Positions 52,615-62,431 are shown, numbered from the stretch's first letter. The stretch is DNA of 64,000 nucleotides from Polaromonas sp. (GCF_012927485.1 NZ_JABBPC010000035.1:62001-126000); one strand, 5' to 3'. The notes: a model not told the origin generated them from the letters alone. Translations and numbers: made by a program.

Positions 52615-53493
52615 ATGGATCTAAAGCCCGCTAGAAAAAAAATGGAAGAAATTCAAGGCTCGCTCACCGCCGAGGAAGGCGAAATTGGCTTGCTGGACAT
52701 ACTGGTCACTCTGGCAGAAAACCTTAAATTGCTGATCATCGTGCCGTTGTTCGTGGGATTGTGTGCGCTCGGCATCGGTTTTGTACTGCCTCAAGCCTTT
52801 GAAAGTGTGGCGGTGCTCCAGGCAGAGCCAATTACCGCCAGTCTTATGACTACCGCTGCGGTGCTGGACCCTGTAGCGGCAGCTTTGGGATTGACTAAGG
52901 GCACCACGGTTGAAGATGCCCGTCGCAAGCTGCGGGATCAAATCAAAGTCGTTGTCGGGCGAACCGACAAGCTGCTCACGCTGACCGTATCTGCCAGTGT
53001 GGCGCAGCAAGCCCAGGCCATCGCCAATGCGCTGCTGCTGCAAACCTATCAGGAGAGTCGTCCCAAAGCCAGTGCGCGTAAACGGCTAGAGGGCCAACTC
53101 GCAGAAGCGCAGGGCCGTCTGAAAAATGCCCAAAATGCTGCCGCGAGCTTGGTCAAACGCATGGAATCGCCGGCCTCTAGCGTGGCAGGTGGTGCTGAAC
53201 TGGCGCGAGGTTATGCGGAACTGCTGAACGCAAGCAGTGCCGCCCAAACCCAAATCAGTTCCTTCGAGGTTTTGTTGGAAGGCGTGAGCGATGCATTATT
53301 GGTTCAGGCACCCACGCTGCCGCAGAAAGCCAGCCAGCCCAAAAAGGCCTTGTTGGCTATCGGAGTTACGTTGGCGACTGAACTGCTGTTATTGCTGATT
53401 GTTTTTATGCGTCAAGCGTTTCGCGACACGCCTGAAACTGCGGAGACCACTGGAAAGTGGGCGCGCATTCGTCGGGCACTGGGGCTGACATAA
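52615..53493 (+). CDS. Wzz-like chain-length determinant protein
   Basis: A 292-residue inner-membrane protein of the Wzz/polysaccharide co-polymerase type. It has an N-terminal membrane segment (LLIIVPLFVGLCALGIGFVL), a periplasmic, partly coiled middle region, and a C-terminal segment (ALLAIGVTLATELLLLLIVF). It lacks a cytoplasmic tyrosine-kinase domain. The start is ambiguous: GTG at 52609, ATG at 52615 (used) or ATG at 52642. A second, broken copy at 57056 begins with the same LLD(I/L)LV-AENLKLLI stretch. Confidence 0.82.
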   Translation: MDLKPARKKMEEIQGSLTAEEGEIGLLDILVTLAENLKLLIIVPLFVGLCALGIGFVLPQAFESVAVLQAEPITASLMTTAAVLDPVAAALGLTKGTTVEDARRKLRDQIKVVVGRTDKLLTLTVSASVAQQAQAIANALLLQTYQESRPKASARKRLEGQLAEAQGRLKNAQNAAASLVKRMESPASSVAGGAELARGYAELLNASSAAQTQISSFEVLLEGVSDALLVQAPTLPQKASQPKKALLAIGVTLATELLLLLIVFMRQAFRDTPETAETTGKWARIRRALGLT

Positions 53494-53587
53494 AATAGGG
53501 CGGTAGTGGTTTTGTAGTCGCTACAACACAGCGCTGGTACCAGCCCCATAGCCCCGAATCGGCTCGACGCCGAGTCCCCCTGAATTT

Positions 53588-54652
53588 ATGACTATTCTCA
53601 TCACCGGAGGCGCTGGCTTCATTGGTGCCAACTTCGTCCTCGACTGGCTGGCGCAATCCTCTGAGCTCCTCATTAACCTCGACAAGCTGACCTATGCCGG
53701 CAACCTCGAAACGTTGTCCAGTTTGCAGGATGATGCGCGGCACGTTTTTGCGCAAGGGGATATTGCCGACACCGAACTGGTCGCCAGCCTGTTGGTCAAG
53801 CACCAGCCCCGGGCCGTCATCAACTTTGCTGCTGAATCGCATGTGGACCGATCCATCCACAGCCCCGAAGACTTCATCCAGACCAACATCGTCGGCACGT
53901 TTCGCCTGCTCGAAGCGGTGCGTCACCACTGGAGCGCCTTGCCAGACCAGGGCAAAGCAGACTTTCGATTCCTGCACGTCTCCACCGACGAGGTGTACGG
54001 CTCGCTCAGCGCTGGCGAGCCCGCGTTCACTGAAACCCACGCCTATGAGCCCAATAGCCCGTACTCGGCCAGCAAGGCAGCCAGCGACCACCTGGTGCGC
54101 GCCTACCACCACACCTACGGCCTGCCGGTGCTGACTACCAACTGCAGCAACAACTACGGCCCCTACCATTTCCCCGAAAAGCTCATTCCGCTGATGATCG
54201 TCAACGCCCTGGCCGGTAAACCGCTACCGGTTTACGGCGACGGCATGCAGGTGCGCGACTGGCTCTATGTCAAGGACCATTGCAGCGCCATCCGCCGCGT
54301 GCTCGAAGCCGGAACACTGGGCCAGACTTACAACGTAGGCGGCTGGAACGAGAAGCCCAACCTCGAGATCGTTCACACCGTCTGCGCGCTGCTTGATGAA
54401 CTGCGCCCCAAGGCCGATGGCCGCCGCTACGCCACCCAGATCACCTCCGTCAAAGACCGGCCCGGCCACGACCGCCGCTATGCCATCGACGCCAGCAAGA
54501 TAGAACGCGAGCTGGGCTGGAAGCCGGCGGAAACGTTCGAATCCGGTATCCGCAAGACCGTGCAGTGGTATCTGGACCACCCCGAGTGGGTCGCCCACGT
54601 GCAAAGCGGTGCCTACCGTGAGTGGGTGCAAACCCAGTACGCTGCCGCATGA
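53588..54652 (+). CDS. rfbB: dTDP-glucose 4,6-dehydratase
   Basis: A 354-residue RfbB/RmlB, second step of dTDP-L-rhamnose synthesis. The NAD-binding fold is [13 protein letters not shown], the catalytic region STDEVYGSL and [10 protein letters not shown] (Tyr-x3-Lys). [20 protein letters not shown] is an RmlB hallmark. It is the first gene of the rfbBDAC operon and overlaps rfbD by four bases (ATGA). Confidence 0.95.
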   Translation: MTILITGGAGFIGANFVLDWLAQSSELLINLDKLTYAGNLETLSSLQDDARHVFAQGDIADTELVASLLVKHQPRAVINFAAESHVDRSIHSPEDFIQTNIVGTFRLLEAVRHHWSALPDQGKADFRFLHVSTDEVYGSLSAGEPAFTETHAYEPNSPYSASKAASDHLVRAYHHTYGLPVLTTNCSNNYGPYHFPEKLIPLMIVNALAGKPLPVYGDGMQVRDWLYVKDHCSAIRRVLEAGTLGQTYNVGGWNEKPNLEIVHTVCALLDELRPKADGRRYATQITSVKDRPGHDRRYAIDASKIERELGWKPAETFESGIRKTVQWYLDHPEWVAHVQSGAYREWVQTQYAAA

Positions 54653-55539
54653 AGATTCTTCTTCTCGGCAAAAATGGACAAATCGGCTGGGAGCTGCAAC
54701 GCAGTCTGGCCCCGCTGGGGGAGGTCGTCGCGCTGGATCGCCACAGCCCTGACTTATGCGGAGATTTGACCAATCTAAAAGGTCTTGCAGAAACAGTGCG
54801 CGCCGTGCGCCCTGATGTCATCGTCAATGCCGCCGCCCACACGGCAGTGGACAAGGCGGAAAGCGAGCCCGAACTGGCCCGAACCATCAACGCTTTGGCG
54901 CCTGGGGTGCTGGCGCAGGAAGCTCAACAGCTCGGCGCGTGGCTGGTGCACTACAGCACCGACTATGTGTTTGACGGCAGCGGCACCCAGCCATGGCTTG
55001 AAACCGACATGCCCACACCGCTCAGCGTGTATGGCCATACCAAGCTCGAAGGTGAGCAACTGATCGCTGCCCACTGCAAGACCCACCTGATTCTGCGCAC
55101 CAGCTGGGTCTATGCCGCACGCGGCGCTAACTTTGCCAAAACCATGCTGCGCCTGGCGCAGGAACGTGAGCGCCTCACAGTGATCGACGACCAGTGGGGC
55201 GCCCCCACCGGTGCTGAATTGCTGGCCGATGTAACTGCTCACGCCATTCGCCACGTGCTAGGCCATTCAGAAGCAGCTGGCTTGTACCACGTAGCGGCCA
55301 GCGGCGAAACGACTTGGCACGGGTATGCGAAATACGTGCTCGCGCAAGCAGAGCGGTCGCAAAAAGCTATTAAAATAATAGCAAAAGAAGTGACTCCCGT
55401 GCTTACCAGCGCCTTCCCTACCCCTGCCCAGCGGCCGCATAACTCGCGCCTGAACACGGGCAAGCTGCAGACCACCTTTGGCCTGAGCCTACCCGCCTGG
55501 CAGCAAGGTGTGGATCGCATGCTGGCCGAAATCCTTTGA
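54649..55539 (+). CDS. rfbD: dTDP-4-dehydrorhamnose reductase
   Basis: A 296-residue RmlD that reduces dTDP-4-dehydro-L-rhamnose to dTDP-L-rhamnose. The cofactor fold is [13 protein letters not shown] and the catalytic site is [10 protein letters not shown] plus [10 protein letters not shown]. The C-terminal [15 protein letters not shown] and [19 protein letters not shown] are typical. Between them lies [10 protein letters not shown], encoded by a copy of the dispersed palindrome (55365-55382) in a variable loop. The start overlaps rfbB. Confidence 0.93.
   Translation: MKILLLGKNGQIGWELQRSLAPLGEVVALDRHSPDLCGDLTNLKGLAETVRAVRPDVIVNAAAHTAVDKAESEPELARTINALAPGVLAQEAQQLGAWLVHYSTDYVFDGSGTQPWLETDMPTPLSVYGHTKLEGEQLIAAHCKTHLILRTSWVYAARGANFAKTMLRLAQERERLTVIDDQWGAPTGAELLADVTAHAIRHVLGHSEAAGLYHVAASGETTWHGYAKYVLAQAERSQKAIKIIAKEVTPVLTSAFPTPAQRPHNSRLNTGKLQTTFGLSLPAWQQGVDRMLAEIL
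55365..55382 (+). repeat. Dispersed A+T-rich palindrome inside rfbD
   Basis: AGCTATTAAAATAATAGC contains perfect seven-base arms (GCTATTA and TAATAGC) around AAA. It is read in frame as A-I-K-I-I-A in a variable loop of RfbD. Related copies are at 39413-39430 (16 of 18 bases, same frame) and 11390-11407 (14 of 18, intergenic). Confidence 0.7.
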
Positions 55540-55564
55540 AATCAAGACAAGACCACATCACGAC

Positions 55565-56458
55565 ATGACACGACTTCAAAGTTCACGCAAAGGCATCATC
55601 CTCGCCGGCGGCTCCGGCACCCGGCTGCACCCGGCCACCCTGGCCATCAGCAAGCAGCTGCTGCCGGTGTACGACAAGCCCATGATTTATTACCCGCTCA
55701 GCACCCTGATGCTGGCCGGTATCCGCGACGTACTGATCATCAGCACCCCACAAGACACGCCGCGCTTCGAGCAACTGCTCGGCGACGGCAGCCAGTGGGG
55801 CATGAATCTGCAGTACGCCGTGCAAGCCAGCCCGGACGGTTTGGCCCAGGCGTTCATCATTGGTGAAAAATTTGTCGGCGACCATCCCTCCGCCTTGGTG
55901 CTCGGCGACAACATTTTTCACGGTCACGACTTCGCGCCCCTGCTGGCGCAGGCCGACGCACAAACCAGCGGCGCCACCGTGTTTGCCTACCATGTGCAAG
56001 ACCCCGAGCGCTACGGCGTGGTGGCGTTTGACGCAGCGGGCAAAGCCCGCAGCATTGAAGAAAAACCGCTCAAGGCCAAAAGCAACTACGCCGTCACTGG
56101 CCTGTACTTCTATGACAACCAGGTGGTGGACATCGCCAAGGCGGTCAAACCCAGTGCCAGAGGGGAGCTTGAGATTACCGCCGTCAACCAGACCTACCTC
56201 GACTTGGGCCGGCTCAATGTCAAAATCATGCAGCGCGGCTACGCCTGGCTGGACACCGGCACGCACGACAGCCTGCTGGAAGCCAGCCAGTTCATCGCCA
56301 CCCTGGAGCGCCGGCAAGGCCTCAAGGTGGCCTGTGTGGAAGAGATCGCATGGCGCAACGGCTTGATTGACGACGCCCAACTGCGCAAGCTCGCCCAGCC
56401 GCTGGTCAAGAATGGCTACGGCCAATACATGCTAAGACTGCTGGCTGAACACCTATGA
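55565..56458 (+). CDS. rfbA: Glucose-1-phosphate thymidylyltransferase
   Basis: A 297-residue RmlA that makes dTDP-glucose from glucose 1-phosphate and dTTP. The nucleotide motif [20 protein letters not shown] and the [20 protein letters not shown] block are intact, as are [11 protein letters not shown] and the metal-site [11 protein letters not shown]. The frame is open from 55508 but the ATG at 55565 ([10 protein letters not shown]) suits the family. It overlaps rfbC by four bases (ATGA). Confidence 0.95.
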   Translation: MTRLQSSRKGIILAGGSGTRLHPATLAISKQLLPVYDKPMIYYPLSTLMLAGIRDVLIISTPQDTPRFEQLLGDGSQWGMNLQYAVQASPDGLAQAFIIGEKFVGDHPSALVLGDNIFHGHDFAPLLAQADAQTSGATVFAYHVQDPERYGVVAFDAAGKARSIEEKPLKAKSNYAVTGLYFYDNQVVDIAKAVKPSARGELEITAVNQTYLDLGRLNVKIMQRGYAWLDTGTHDSLLEASQFIATLERRQGLKVACVEEIAWRNGLIDDAQLRKLAQPLVKNGYGQYMLRLLAEHL

Positions 56459-57003
56459 AAGCCATACCCACTGCCATTCCCGACGTCCTCATTATCGAAC
56501 CCAAGGTGTTTGGGGACTCGCGCGGTTTTTTCTTTGAAAGCTTCAATAAAAGAGCCTTCAGAGACGCCACCGGCGTCGATGCAGATTTTGTGCAAAACAA
56601 CCACTCACGGTCTGCCAAAGGCGTATTGCGTGGGCTGCATTACCAGATCGAGCAGCCGCAAGGCAAACTGGTGCGGGTCGTGCGTGGTGCCGTATTTGAC
56701 GTCGCGGTCGACTTGCGTAAGTCATCCGCGACCTTTGGCAAATGGGTGGGCGTGGAACTGTCGGAGTCGAATAATCGGCAGTTGTGGGTTCCACCCGGTT
56801 TCGCGCACGGTTTCTTAACCCTGAGCGACTCGGCAGACTTCCTGTACAAAACCACTGACTATTACGCACCAGAATTTGAGCGCTGCATTGCGTGGGACGA
56901 GCCCGCGCTGGCCATTGCATGGCCACTGGCGGGCAACACCCCGCAAATCTCGGTAAAGGATCAGACGGGTTTTGTGCTGGTGAACGCGGAAGTGTTTGTT
57001 TAG
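56455..57003 (+). CDS. rfbC: dTDP-4-dehydrorhamnose 3,5-epimerase
   Basis: A 182-residue RmlC, third enzyme of dTDP-L-rhamnose synthesis. The cupin core includes [23 protein letters not shown] (catalytic His), [12 protein letters not shown] and [10 protein letters not shown]; the catalytic Tyr is in [11 protein letters not shown]. It ends the rfbBDAC operon and is followed by the broken second wzz copy. Confidence 0.95.
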   Translation: MKAIPTAIPDVLIIEPKVFGDSRGFFFESFNKRAFRDATGVDADFVQNNHSRSAKGVLRGLHYQIEQPQGKLVRVVRGAVFDVAVDLRKSSATFGKWVGVELSESNNRQLWVPPGFAHGFLTLSDSADFLYKTTDYYAPEFERCIAWDEPALAIAWPLAGNTPQISVKDQTGFVLVNAEVFV

Positions 57004-57055
57004 GGATGCACAAAGTTTGCGGGGGATATTGTCGCGCAAAGGGAGTGATAGGAGA

Positions 57056-57639
57056 ATGGAAGTGGAAGTGGAAGAAAAAGAAGTCAGCTTGCTTGACTTG
57101 CTGGTAGTAGTCGCAGAAAACCTCAAGCTGTTGATTCTGGGGCCTGTTTTGGTTGGGCTGCTGGCAATCGGCTATGCCTTGCCGCAGAGCTTAACCAGTC
57201 AGGCCATCCTGGCACTGCCAGCGCCGATAGCCCCGCAGGCTGCGGCAATGATGGTGTCGCCGTTGGTGCTGGACCCAGTCATCCAGATGCAGAATTTGTC
57301 CAAAGGGCAGTCTATTCAGGGTGCGCGCGCGGAGCTTGCCAGCCAAATCAAGGCGGCAGTGGGAAAAGACGGGTTGTTGCGCTTGGACGTTACCGCTGAT
57401 ACGCCCATCCACGCCTAGATAATTGCCAACGCAGTAATTGACTCCTGGCTCAAAAGCACCGTGCCGGGCGAGCAAGACCGCGCAGACCTGGAAAAGCGCC
57501 TTGCCTATGCTAAGACATCGCTCGAGTCCGTGCGTCATCTTCTGGACCGCCTGACTGCAGGCTCGGTCAGTCTCAACACACCACTCACACGTGGTGAGGC
57601 TGGCACCAGCCTCGTGGCGTTGGGCGAGTTGCAGGCCAC
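57056..57639 (+). pseudogene. Second Wzz-like gene, interrupted by a stop and truncated
   Basis: Starts MEVEVEEKEVSLLDLLVVVA and is paralogous to the protein at 52615. The frame reads to residue 120 and hits TAG at 57416-57418, where the paralog context (AQ-IIANAV) implies an original CAG. The same frame continues after the stop (IIANAVIDSWLKSTVPGEQD onward) to about 57630, then breaks off at LVALGELQ and runs into vapC-type sequence, so the C-terminal third and second membrane segment are missing. Confidence 0.8.
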
Positions 57640-57943
57640 ATGGCAATTTCAGCCATCACGCTGGCCGAATTACTGCACGGTGCGGAAAAAAGTAATGCGC
57701 CAGCGCATTCCCTGGCCGTCGTGGAGACTTTTATAGTCGTCTGAAGGTGTTGCCTTACGGACCCAAAGCTGCGCAGCATTGCGGCAGCATCCGCAGCGCA
57801 TTGGAAAAGCAGTGCGACCCATGGGTGTCAATGATCTGCACATTGGCTCCCATGCCCGCAATGAAGGACTGACGCTTGTGTCGAACTACCTGCGCGAGTT
57901 CGAACGCGTGGAAGCGCTGCAACTTGCCAACTGGGCGATTTGA
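57640..57943 (+). pseudogene. vapC (PIN-domain toxin) remnant with two frameshifts
   Basis: In three frames the region encodes a VapC C-terminal part: MAISAITLAELLHGAEKS, then (after one frameshift near 57728) YSRLKVLPYGPKAAQHCGSI, then (second shift near 57820) MGVNDLHIGSHARNEGLTLV ending NWAI before TGA at 57941. The N-terminal catalytic DTN segment and any vapB antitoxin are absent. It abuts the truncated wzz copy without a gap, marking a recombination junction. Confidence 0.8.
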
Positions 57944-58040
57944 CGCTGCGCCATAAAAACCAAAATAAATGACTCCTTACACCCAACTCTAAGCCCATCA
58001 CTCGACATAGCCGACCAGCATGGCTCCTGCGAGTGGTATC

Positions 58041-58063
58041 ATTTGTTCAACACTTGAACAAAT
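58041..58063. promoter_or_regulatory. Perfect inverted repeat (10+3+10), likely operator of the MarR gene
   Basis: ATTTGTTCAA (58041-58050) and TTGAACAAAT (58054-58063) are exact inverted repeats separated by CAC. The site ends 32 bases before the MarR-family start at 58096 and probably overlaps its promoter, so autoregulation is likely. No second copy was found in the window by eye. Confidence 0.75.
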
Positions 58064-58095
58064 AGGCGGAGCGAGCCTTCTTGCCTTTCATCTCA

Positions 58096-58458
58096 ATGTC
58101 CGAAAACGTTCCCCTCCATGAAGACACGCACTTGAAAGTGCTGCGCCTGCTGGAAGCCAAACCGAAGATAAACCAACGCGATTTAGCAGCGGCTTTGGGT
58201 GTGAGCTTGGGTAAAACCAACTTCTGCCTGAAAGCACTTCTGGACAAGGGGCTGCTGAAGATGCAAAACTTTCAGAGCAGTAAACGCAAGCTCGCCTACG
58301 CCTACTTGCTCACCCCCGCCGGCATTGCCGAAAAGACATCCCTTACTGGCCGGTTTTTGAAGCGCAAGATGGAAGAATATGAATTGCTGAAAGCAGAGAT
58401 TGCATCGTTGCAGCAGGAGACTTCCAGAAAAGAAACCGAAGTGCAGCCCCGTCCATGA
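58096..58458 (+). CDS. MarR-family EPS-associated transcriptional regulator
   Basis: A 120-residue small winged-helix regulator. The start [20 protein letters not shown] is followed by helix-turn-helix [20 protein letters not shown] and a wing [14 protein letters not shown]; a coiled C-terminus follows ([20 protein letters not shown]). This type is recurrent in exopolysaccharide clusters of betaproteobacteria. The ATG at 58096 is preferred to an upstream codon at 58081. Its stop overlaps the gmd/fcl remnant start. Confidence 0.88.
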   Translation: MSENVPLHEDTHLKVLRLLEAKPKINQRDLAAALGVSLGKTNFCLKALLDKGLLKMQNFQSSKRKLAYAYLLTPAGIAEKTSLTGRFLKRKMEEYELLKAEIASLQQETSRKETEVQPRP

Positions 58459-58807
58459 CGTCAACACCCAAAATCTACGTTGCCGGCCACCCGGGCAGGG
58501 TCGGTTCAGCCATCGTTCGTACTCTGCAGCAACAGGGCCAGTCAAACATCGTCACCCGCAAAGGTGCGGGCGAAGTGGGCTACTGGACTAACAAGCCGAT
58601 CATCAAGATCGACCCCCGCTACTTCCGCCCCACCGAAGTTAAAACCCTGCTCGGCGATCCCATCAAAGCGAAAGAAAAACTCGGCTGGGTGCCGGAATTA
58701 TGCTGGATGAAATGGTCCAAGAAATGGTGGCATCCGATTTGGCTAATGCGAAAAAACATGCCCTGCTCACACAGCATGGCTATCAAATCGCCGTGAGCTT
58801 GGAGTAA
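58455..58807 (+). pseudogene. Remnant of GDP-sugar genes: fcl-like start joined to a gmd-like end
   Basis: The first roughly 35 residues ([27 protein letters not shown]) look like the start of GDP-L-fucose synthase. They are fused to a gmd-type end ([30 protein letters not shown]), which then shifts frame near 58695; the other frame continues [20 protein letters not shown] to TAA at 58805. Internal deletion plus frameshift leave no functional enzyme. Confidence 0.72.
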
Positions 58808-58813
58808 CCCAAA

Positions 58814-59587
58814 ATGAAAGCAGTCATTCTCGCTGGTGGCCTCGGCACCCGTATTTCCGAAGAAACCCACCTCAAGCCTAAGCCAATGATCGAAATCGGT
58901 GGCATGCCCGTTCTCTGGCATATTATGAAGATTTATTCCCACTACGGGATCAACGACTTCGTGATCTGCTGTGGTTACAAGGGTTATGTGATCAAGGAAT
59001 ACTTCGCCAATTATTTCCTACACATGTCCGATGTTACTTTCGACATGGTCAATAACCGTATGGAAGTACACCAGCAAAAAGCAGAGCCCTGGAAGGTAAC
59101 TCTCGTCGATACGGGTGACGAAACGCAGACCGGTGGACGACTGAAGCGCGTTGCGCAGTACTTGCAAGATGAAGAGGCTTTTTGCTTCACCTATGGCGAT
59201 GGCGTCAGCGACATAAACATCGCCGAGCTCATTGCCTTTCACAAAGCGCAAAAGGTAAAAGCCACGCTCACCGCGACCTTACCTCCAGGACGTTTCGGCG
59301 CACTCGATTTCGAGGGCCACAAAATCCGCACCTTCAAAGAAAAACCCAAGGGCGATGGCGCCATGATCAATGGCGGTTTCTTTGTGCTTTCCCCCGAGGT
59401 GATTAACCTCATCAAGGACGACACCATAGTGTGGGAGCGCGGCCCGCTGGAAACCCTGGCTAGTCAGGGTCAGCTTGCAGCCTTCCAGCATAGCGGTTTT
59501 TGGCAACCTATGGATACCTTGCGTGACAAAGTTCACCTTGAGGAACTTTGGGCTAGCGGTAAGGCGCCGTGGAAGGTCTGGCAATGA
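58814..59587 (+). CDS. rfbF: Glucose-1-phosphate cytidylyltransferase
   Basis: A 257-residue RfbF that forms CDP-glucose from CTP and glucose 1-phosphate. The motif [20 protein letters not shown], the [18 protein letters not shown] block and the [12 protein letters not shown] segment match the family. It heads an operon whose genes overlap by four bases each, beginning here with rfbG. Confidence 0.95.
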   Translation: MKAVILAGGLGTRISEETHLKPKPMIEIGGMPVLWHIMKIYSHYGINDFVICCGYKGYVIKEYFANYFLHMSDVTFDMVNNRMEVHQQKAEPWKVTLVDTGDETQTGGRLKRVAQYLQDEEAFCFTYGDGVSDINIAELIAFHKAQKVKATLTATLPPGRFGALDFEGHKIRTFKEKPKGDGAMINGGFFVLSPEVINLIKDDTIVWERGPLETLASQGQLAAFQHSGFWQPMDTLRDKVHLEELWASGKAPWKVWQ

Positions 59588-60654
59588 CGACTCATTTCTG
59601 GCGCGGAAAACGCGTTCTTCTTACCGGCCACTCTGGCTTCAAGGGCGCCTGGATGGCACTTTGGCTCCACCGACTTGGTGCACAGGTCACCGGAATTAGC
59701 CTAGCCCCGCAGACTACGCCCAACCTTTTTAGCCTGGCTAGCATCCAAACGATCACCGATAGTCATTTTTGCGATATTCGCGAGTCAACCGCGCTCGCTA
59801 CGTTGATCATCAAAGCCCAGCCAGAGATCGTTTTCCACTTAGCCGCGCAAGCGTTGGTGCATGCCAGCTACCGAGATCCGCTGACGACCTTTGCCACCAA
59901 CGTTCAAGGCACCGCCAATGTGCTCGACGCTCTGCGGCCGCTCGACTCGGTCCGGGTGGTTGTTGCCATTACAACCGACAAGGTCTACAAGAACCTGGAA
60001 CAGCCTTACCCATACCGCGAGACGGATGCGCTTGGTGGTCACGATCCCTACAGCGCCAGCAAGGCTGCTGCGGAAATCGTTATCGCCAGTTACCGTGATT
60101 CCTACCTGAACAACAAAGGCATCGCCGTTGCATCGGCCCGTGCCGGCAATGTCATCGGTGGCGGTGACTGGTCCGCAGACCGTCTAATTCCAGACGCCAT
60201 CCTCGCCTGGAATACAAACCAGCCATTACAGATTCGCCGCCCGCAAGCCATCCGCCCCTGGCAACATGTTTTGGAGCCTGTTGCCGGCTACATCAAACTT
60301 GCCGAGCAACTCTGGCAACAACCGACCGTGGCGGGTGCCTACAACTTTGGCCCGCAAACTCATGAAGCGGCGACCGTGCGCGAAGTCGTACAACTCGCTC
60401 AAGGCGCCTATGGCATGGGGCAAGTCTCTTGGGGTGATGGCACCGAAGGCCCGCACGAAGCTGGCTGGCTGGCCCTTGAGATCGCCAAGGCACGTACCGT
60501 GCTGGGCGTTAAACCGCGCTGGCCACTGGTTGAGTCCGTGCAGCGCACTATCCACTGGTATCGTCAGCAGCATGAAGGTGCTGACGCTCGGGCACTATGC
60601 GAGGCAGACATTTCAGCCTACGAAACGGCCAGCGAATCAAGTGGGGAATCATGA
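59584..60654 (+). CDS. rfbG: CDP-glucose 4,6-dehydratase
   Basis: A 356-residue SDR-type RfbG producing CDP-4-keto-6-deoxyglucose. The NAD-fold is [17 protein letters not shown], the catalytic site ITTDKVYKN and [10 protein letters not shown]. The [20 protein letters not shown] segment is diagnostic for this dehydratase. It overlaps rfbF and the epimerase gene by ATGA. Confidence 0.95.
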   Translation: MTTHFWRGKRVLLTGHSGFKGAWMALWLHRLGAQVTGISLAPQTTPNLFSLASIQTITDSHFCDIRESTALATLIIKAQPEIVFHLAAQALVHASYRDPLTTFATNVQGTANVLDALRPLDSVRVVVAITTDKVYKNLEQPYPYRETDALGGHDPYSASKAAAEIVIASYRDSYLNNKGIAVASARAGNVIGGGDWSADRLIPDAILAWNTNQPLQIRRPQAIRPWQHVLEPVAGYIKLAEQLWQQPTVAGAYNFGPQTHEAATVREVVQLAQGAYGMGQVSWGDGTEGPHEAGWLALEIAKARTVLGVKPRWPLVESVQRTIHWYRQQHEGADARALCEADISAYETASESSGES

Positions 60655-61211
60655 GCCGCTTTACTATTCTCGATACCCCCATCGACGATCTCAAGATCGT
60701 CGAGCGTCAACAACAGGGCGATAGCCGCGGCTTCCTCGCGCGGCTGTTCTGCGCCGACGAACTCGCCGCTGCGGGCTGGCACAAACCCATCATCCAGATT
60801 AATCAAACGCTCACGCAAAAGCAGGGTACGATTCGCGGCTTGCATTTTCAGAACGCCCCGTATGCCGAGATGAAGCTCGTAACTTGTTTGCGCGGCGCAA
60901 TTTGGGATGTGGCAGTGGACCTCCGCGCCGCGTCGCCCACCTTTTTGCAATGGCACGCCGAGGAGCTTTCCGCCGCCAATCACCGCGCACTGCTCATACC
61001 CGAAGGCTTCGCTCACGGTTTCCAAACCCTTTGTGACGACTGCGAGCTCATTTACTTGCACTCACGGGCCTATACGCCAGGTGCAGAGGCTGGGCTCAAC
61101 CCGAAAGACTCCATGCTGTCAATTACCTGGCCACTGGCCATCACAGAACTGTCAGCCAGAGATGCACACCTCCCTATGCTCGACCCTCAATTTAAAGGAC
61201 TGACGCTGTGA
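60651..61211 (+). CDS. RmlC-like NDP-4-keto-6-deoxyhexose 3,5-epimerase
   Basis: A 186-residue cupin related to dTDP-4-dehydrorhamnose 3,5-epimerase but divergent from the rfbC copy upstream (GTIRGLHFQ catalytic-His region, AIWDVAVDLR, LIPEGFAHGFQTLCDDCELI, SRAYTPGAEAGL). The substrate here is probably the CDP-4-keto-6-deoxyhexose made by RfbG. It lies in the rfbFG operon and overlaps both neighbours (ATGA and GTGA). Confidence 0.87.
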   Translation: MSRFTILDTPIDDLKIVERQQQGDSRGFLARLFCADELAAAGWHKPIIQINQTLTQKQGTIRGLHFQNAPYAEMKLVTCLRGAIWDVAVDLRAASPTFLQWHAEELSAANHRALLIPEGFAHGFQTLCDDCELIYLHSRAYTPGAEAGLNPKDSMLSITWPLAITELSARDAHLPMLDPQFKGLTL

Positions 61212-62431
61212 AATGCCGTCATTGCGAATCCTCACTTGAGCACACTTTCCTCGACCTCGGGTTCGCACCCCCATCGAACGCCTATCTGACAGATGCAGAC
61301 CTCGCCAGGCCAGAAAAGTACTATCCCCTTAAAATCAAGGTCTGCGATCAATGTTGGCTGGTGCAAACCGAGGATTACACCCAGGCCGACGAATTGTTTA
61401 GCTCCGACTATGCCTATTTTTCCAGCACTTCTAGCGGCTGGTTGATCCACGCGGCAAGTTATGCAGAAAAAATGACCAGGCAGTTAAATCTCACCAAAGA
61501 CTCCTTGGTCATCGAGGTCGCTTCCAACGATGGCTACCTACTCAAGAATTTCGTGGCAGCAGGAATTCCCTGCCTGGGCATCGAGCCCACCGCCAGTACC
61601 GCCGCCGCCGCCGAGAAGCTCGGTATTCCTGTCTTGCGCGAGTTCTTTGGCGAGCAACTAGGCAAGCAACTTGCCACCTCAGGCAAACAGGCCGATCTCA
61701 TCGCCGGTAACAATGTCTACGCCCATGTGCCCGACATCAACGACTTCACCCGTGGCCTGAAAGCCGCACTCAAACCCGGCGGCACCATTACCCTGGAATT
61801 TCCTCACCTGATGCGCTTAATTGAGCACACCCAGTTCGACACCGTCTATCACGAGCATTTTTCTTACCTCTCTCTCTACACGGTTGAACGCATCTTCAAA
61901 GCGGCTGGTTTGCGTGTTTGGGACATAGAAGAATTGCCAACGCATGGCGGCAGCTTGCGCATTTATGGCTGCCATGCCGAAGAGGCGCACGCGACCACTC
62001 CTGCCGTTGGCGCGATGCTGGCAGAGGAAGCGCAGCGTGGCCTGCAAACGCTCGCCACGTACCAAAAGTTTCAGGCTAAGGCTAATCGAGTCAAGGACGA
62101 TCTCCTGGCTTTCCTGATCGAACAAAAACGCGCGGGCAGACGAGTGGCCGCCTACGGTGCAGCGGCCAAGGGAAATACGCTGCTCAATTACGCAGGCGTC
62201 AAGCCTGACCTGCTACCGTTCGTTTGCGACGCCGCCGTCGCCAAACAAGGCAAGTTCATGCCGGCCAGCCACATTCCCATCCTGGCGCCAACCGTGCTAC
62301 TTGAACAACGCCCCGACTACCTGGTGATCTTGCCCTGGAACATAGCCGCCGAGGTCAAGCAGCAAAATGCTCGTTTGGCCGAGCTGGGTACGAAATTTGT
62401 CACGGCTGTGCCAAAACTGGAGATCGCATGA
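61208..62431 (+). CDS. NDP-hexose C-methyltransferase
   Basis: A 407-residue SAM-dependent methyltransferase of the TylCIII/TcaB9-like type. The N-terminal zinc-binding part has CRHCESS and CDQCWLVQ; the SAM fold has VIEVASNDGYLLKNF; the catalytic YHEHFSYLSLYTVERIF is present; and the Methyltransf_14-type C-terminal domain includes YGAAAKGNTLLNY. Such enzymes methylate C-3 of keto sugars, giving branched-chain sugars. GTG start at 61208, overlapping the epimerase. Confidence 0.92.
   Translation: MKCRHCESSLEHTFLDLGFAPPSNAYLTDADLARPEKYYPLKIKVCDQCWLVQTEDYTQADELFSSDYAYFSSTSSGWLIHAASYAEKMTRQLNLTKDSLVIEVASNDGYLLKNFVAAGIPCLGIEPTASTAAAAEKLGIPVLREFFGEQLGKQLATSGKQADLIAGNNVYAHVPDINDFTRGLKAALKPGGTITLEFPHLMRLIEHTQFDTVYHEHFSYLSLYTVERIFKAAGLRVWDIEELPTHGGSLRIYGCHAEEAHATTPAVGAMLAEEAQRGLQTLATYQKFQAKANRVKDDLLAFLIEQKRAGRRVAAYGAAAKGNTLLNYAGVKPDLLPFVCDAAVAKQGKFMPASHIPILAPTVLLEQRPDYLVILPWNIAAEVKQQNARLAELGTKFVTAVPKLEIA

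Noticed and set aside
57461..57736. 91-residue frame downstream of the broken wzz
   Set aside because: It is the continuation of the interrupted Wzz frame running into vapC sequence in a wrong frame, not a separate gene.
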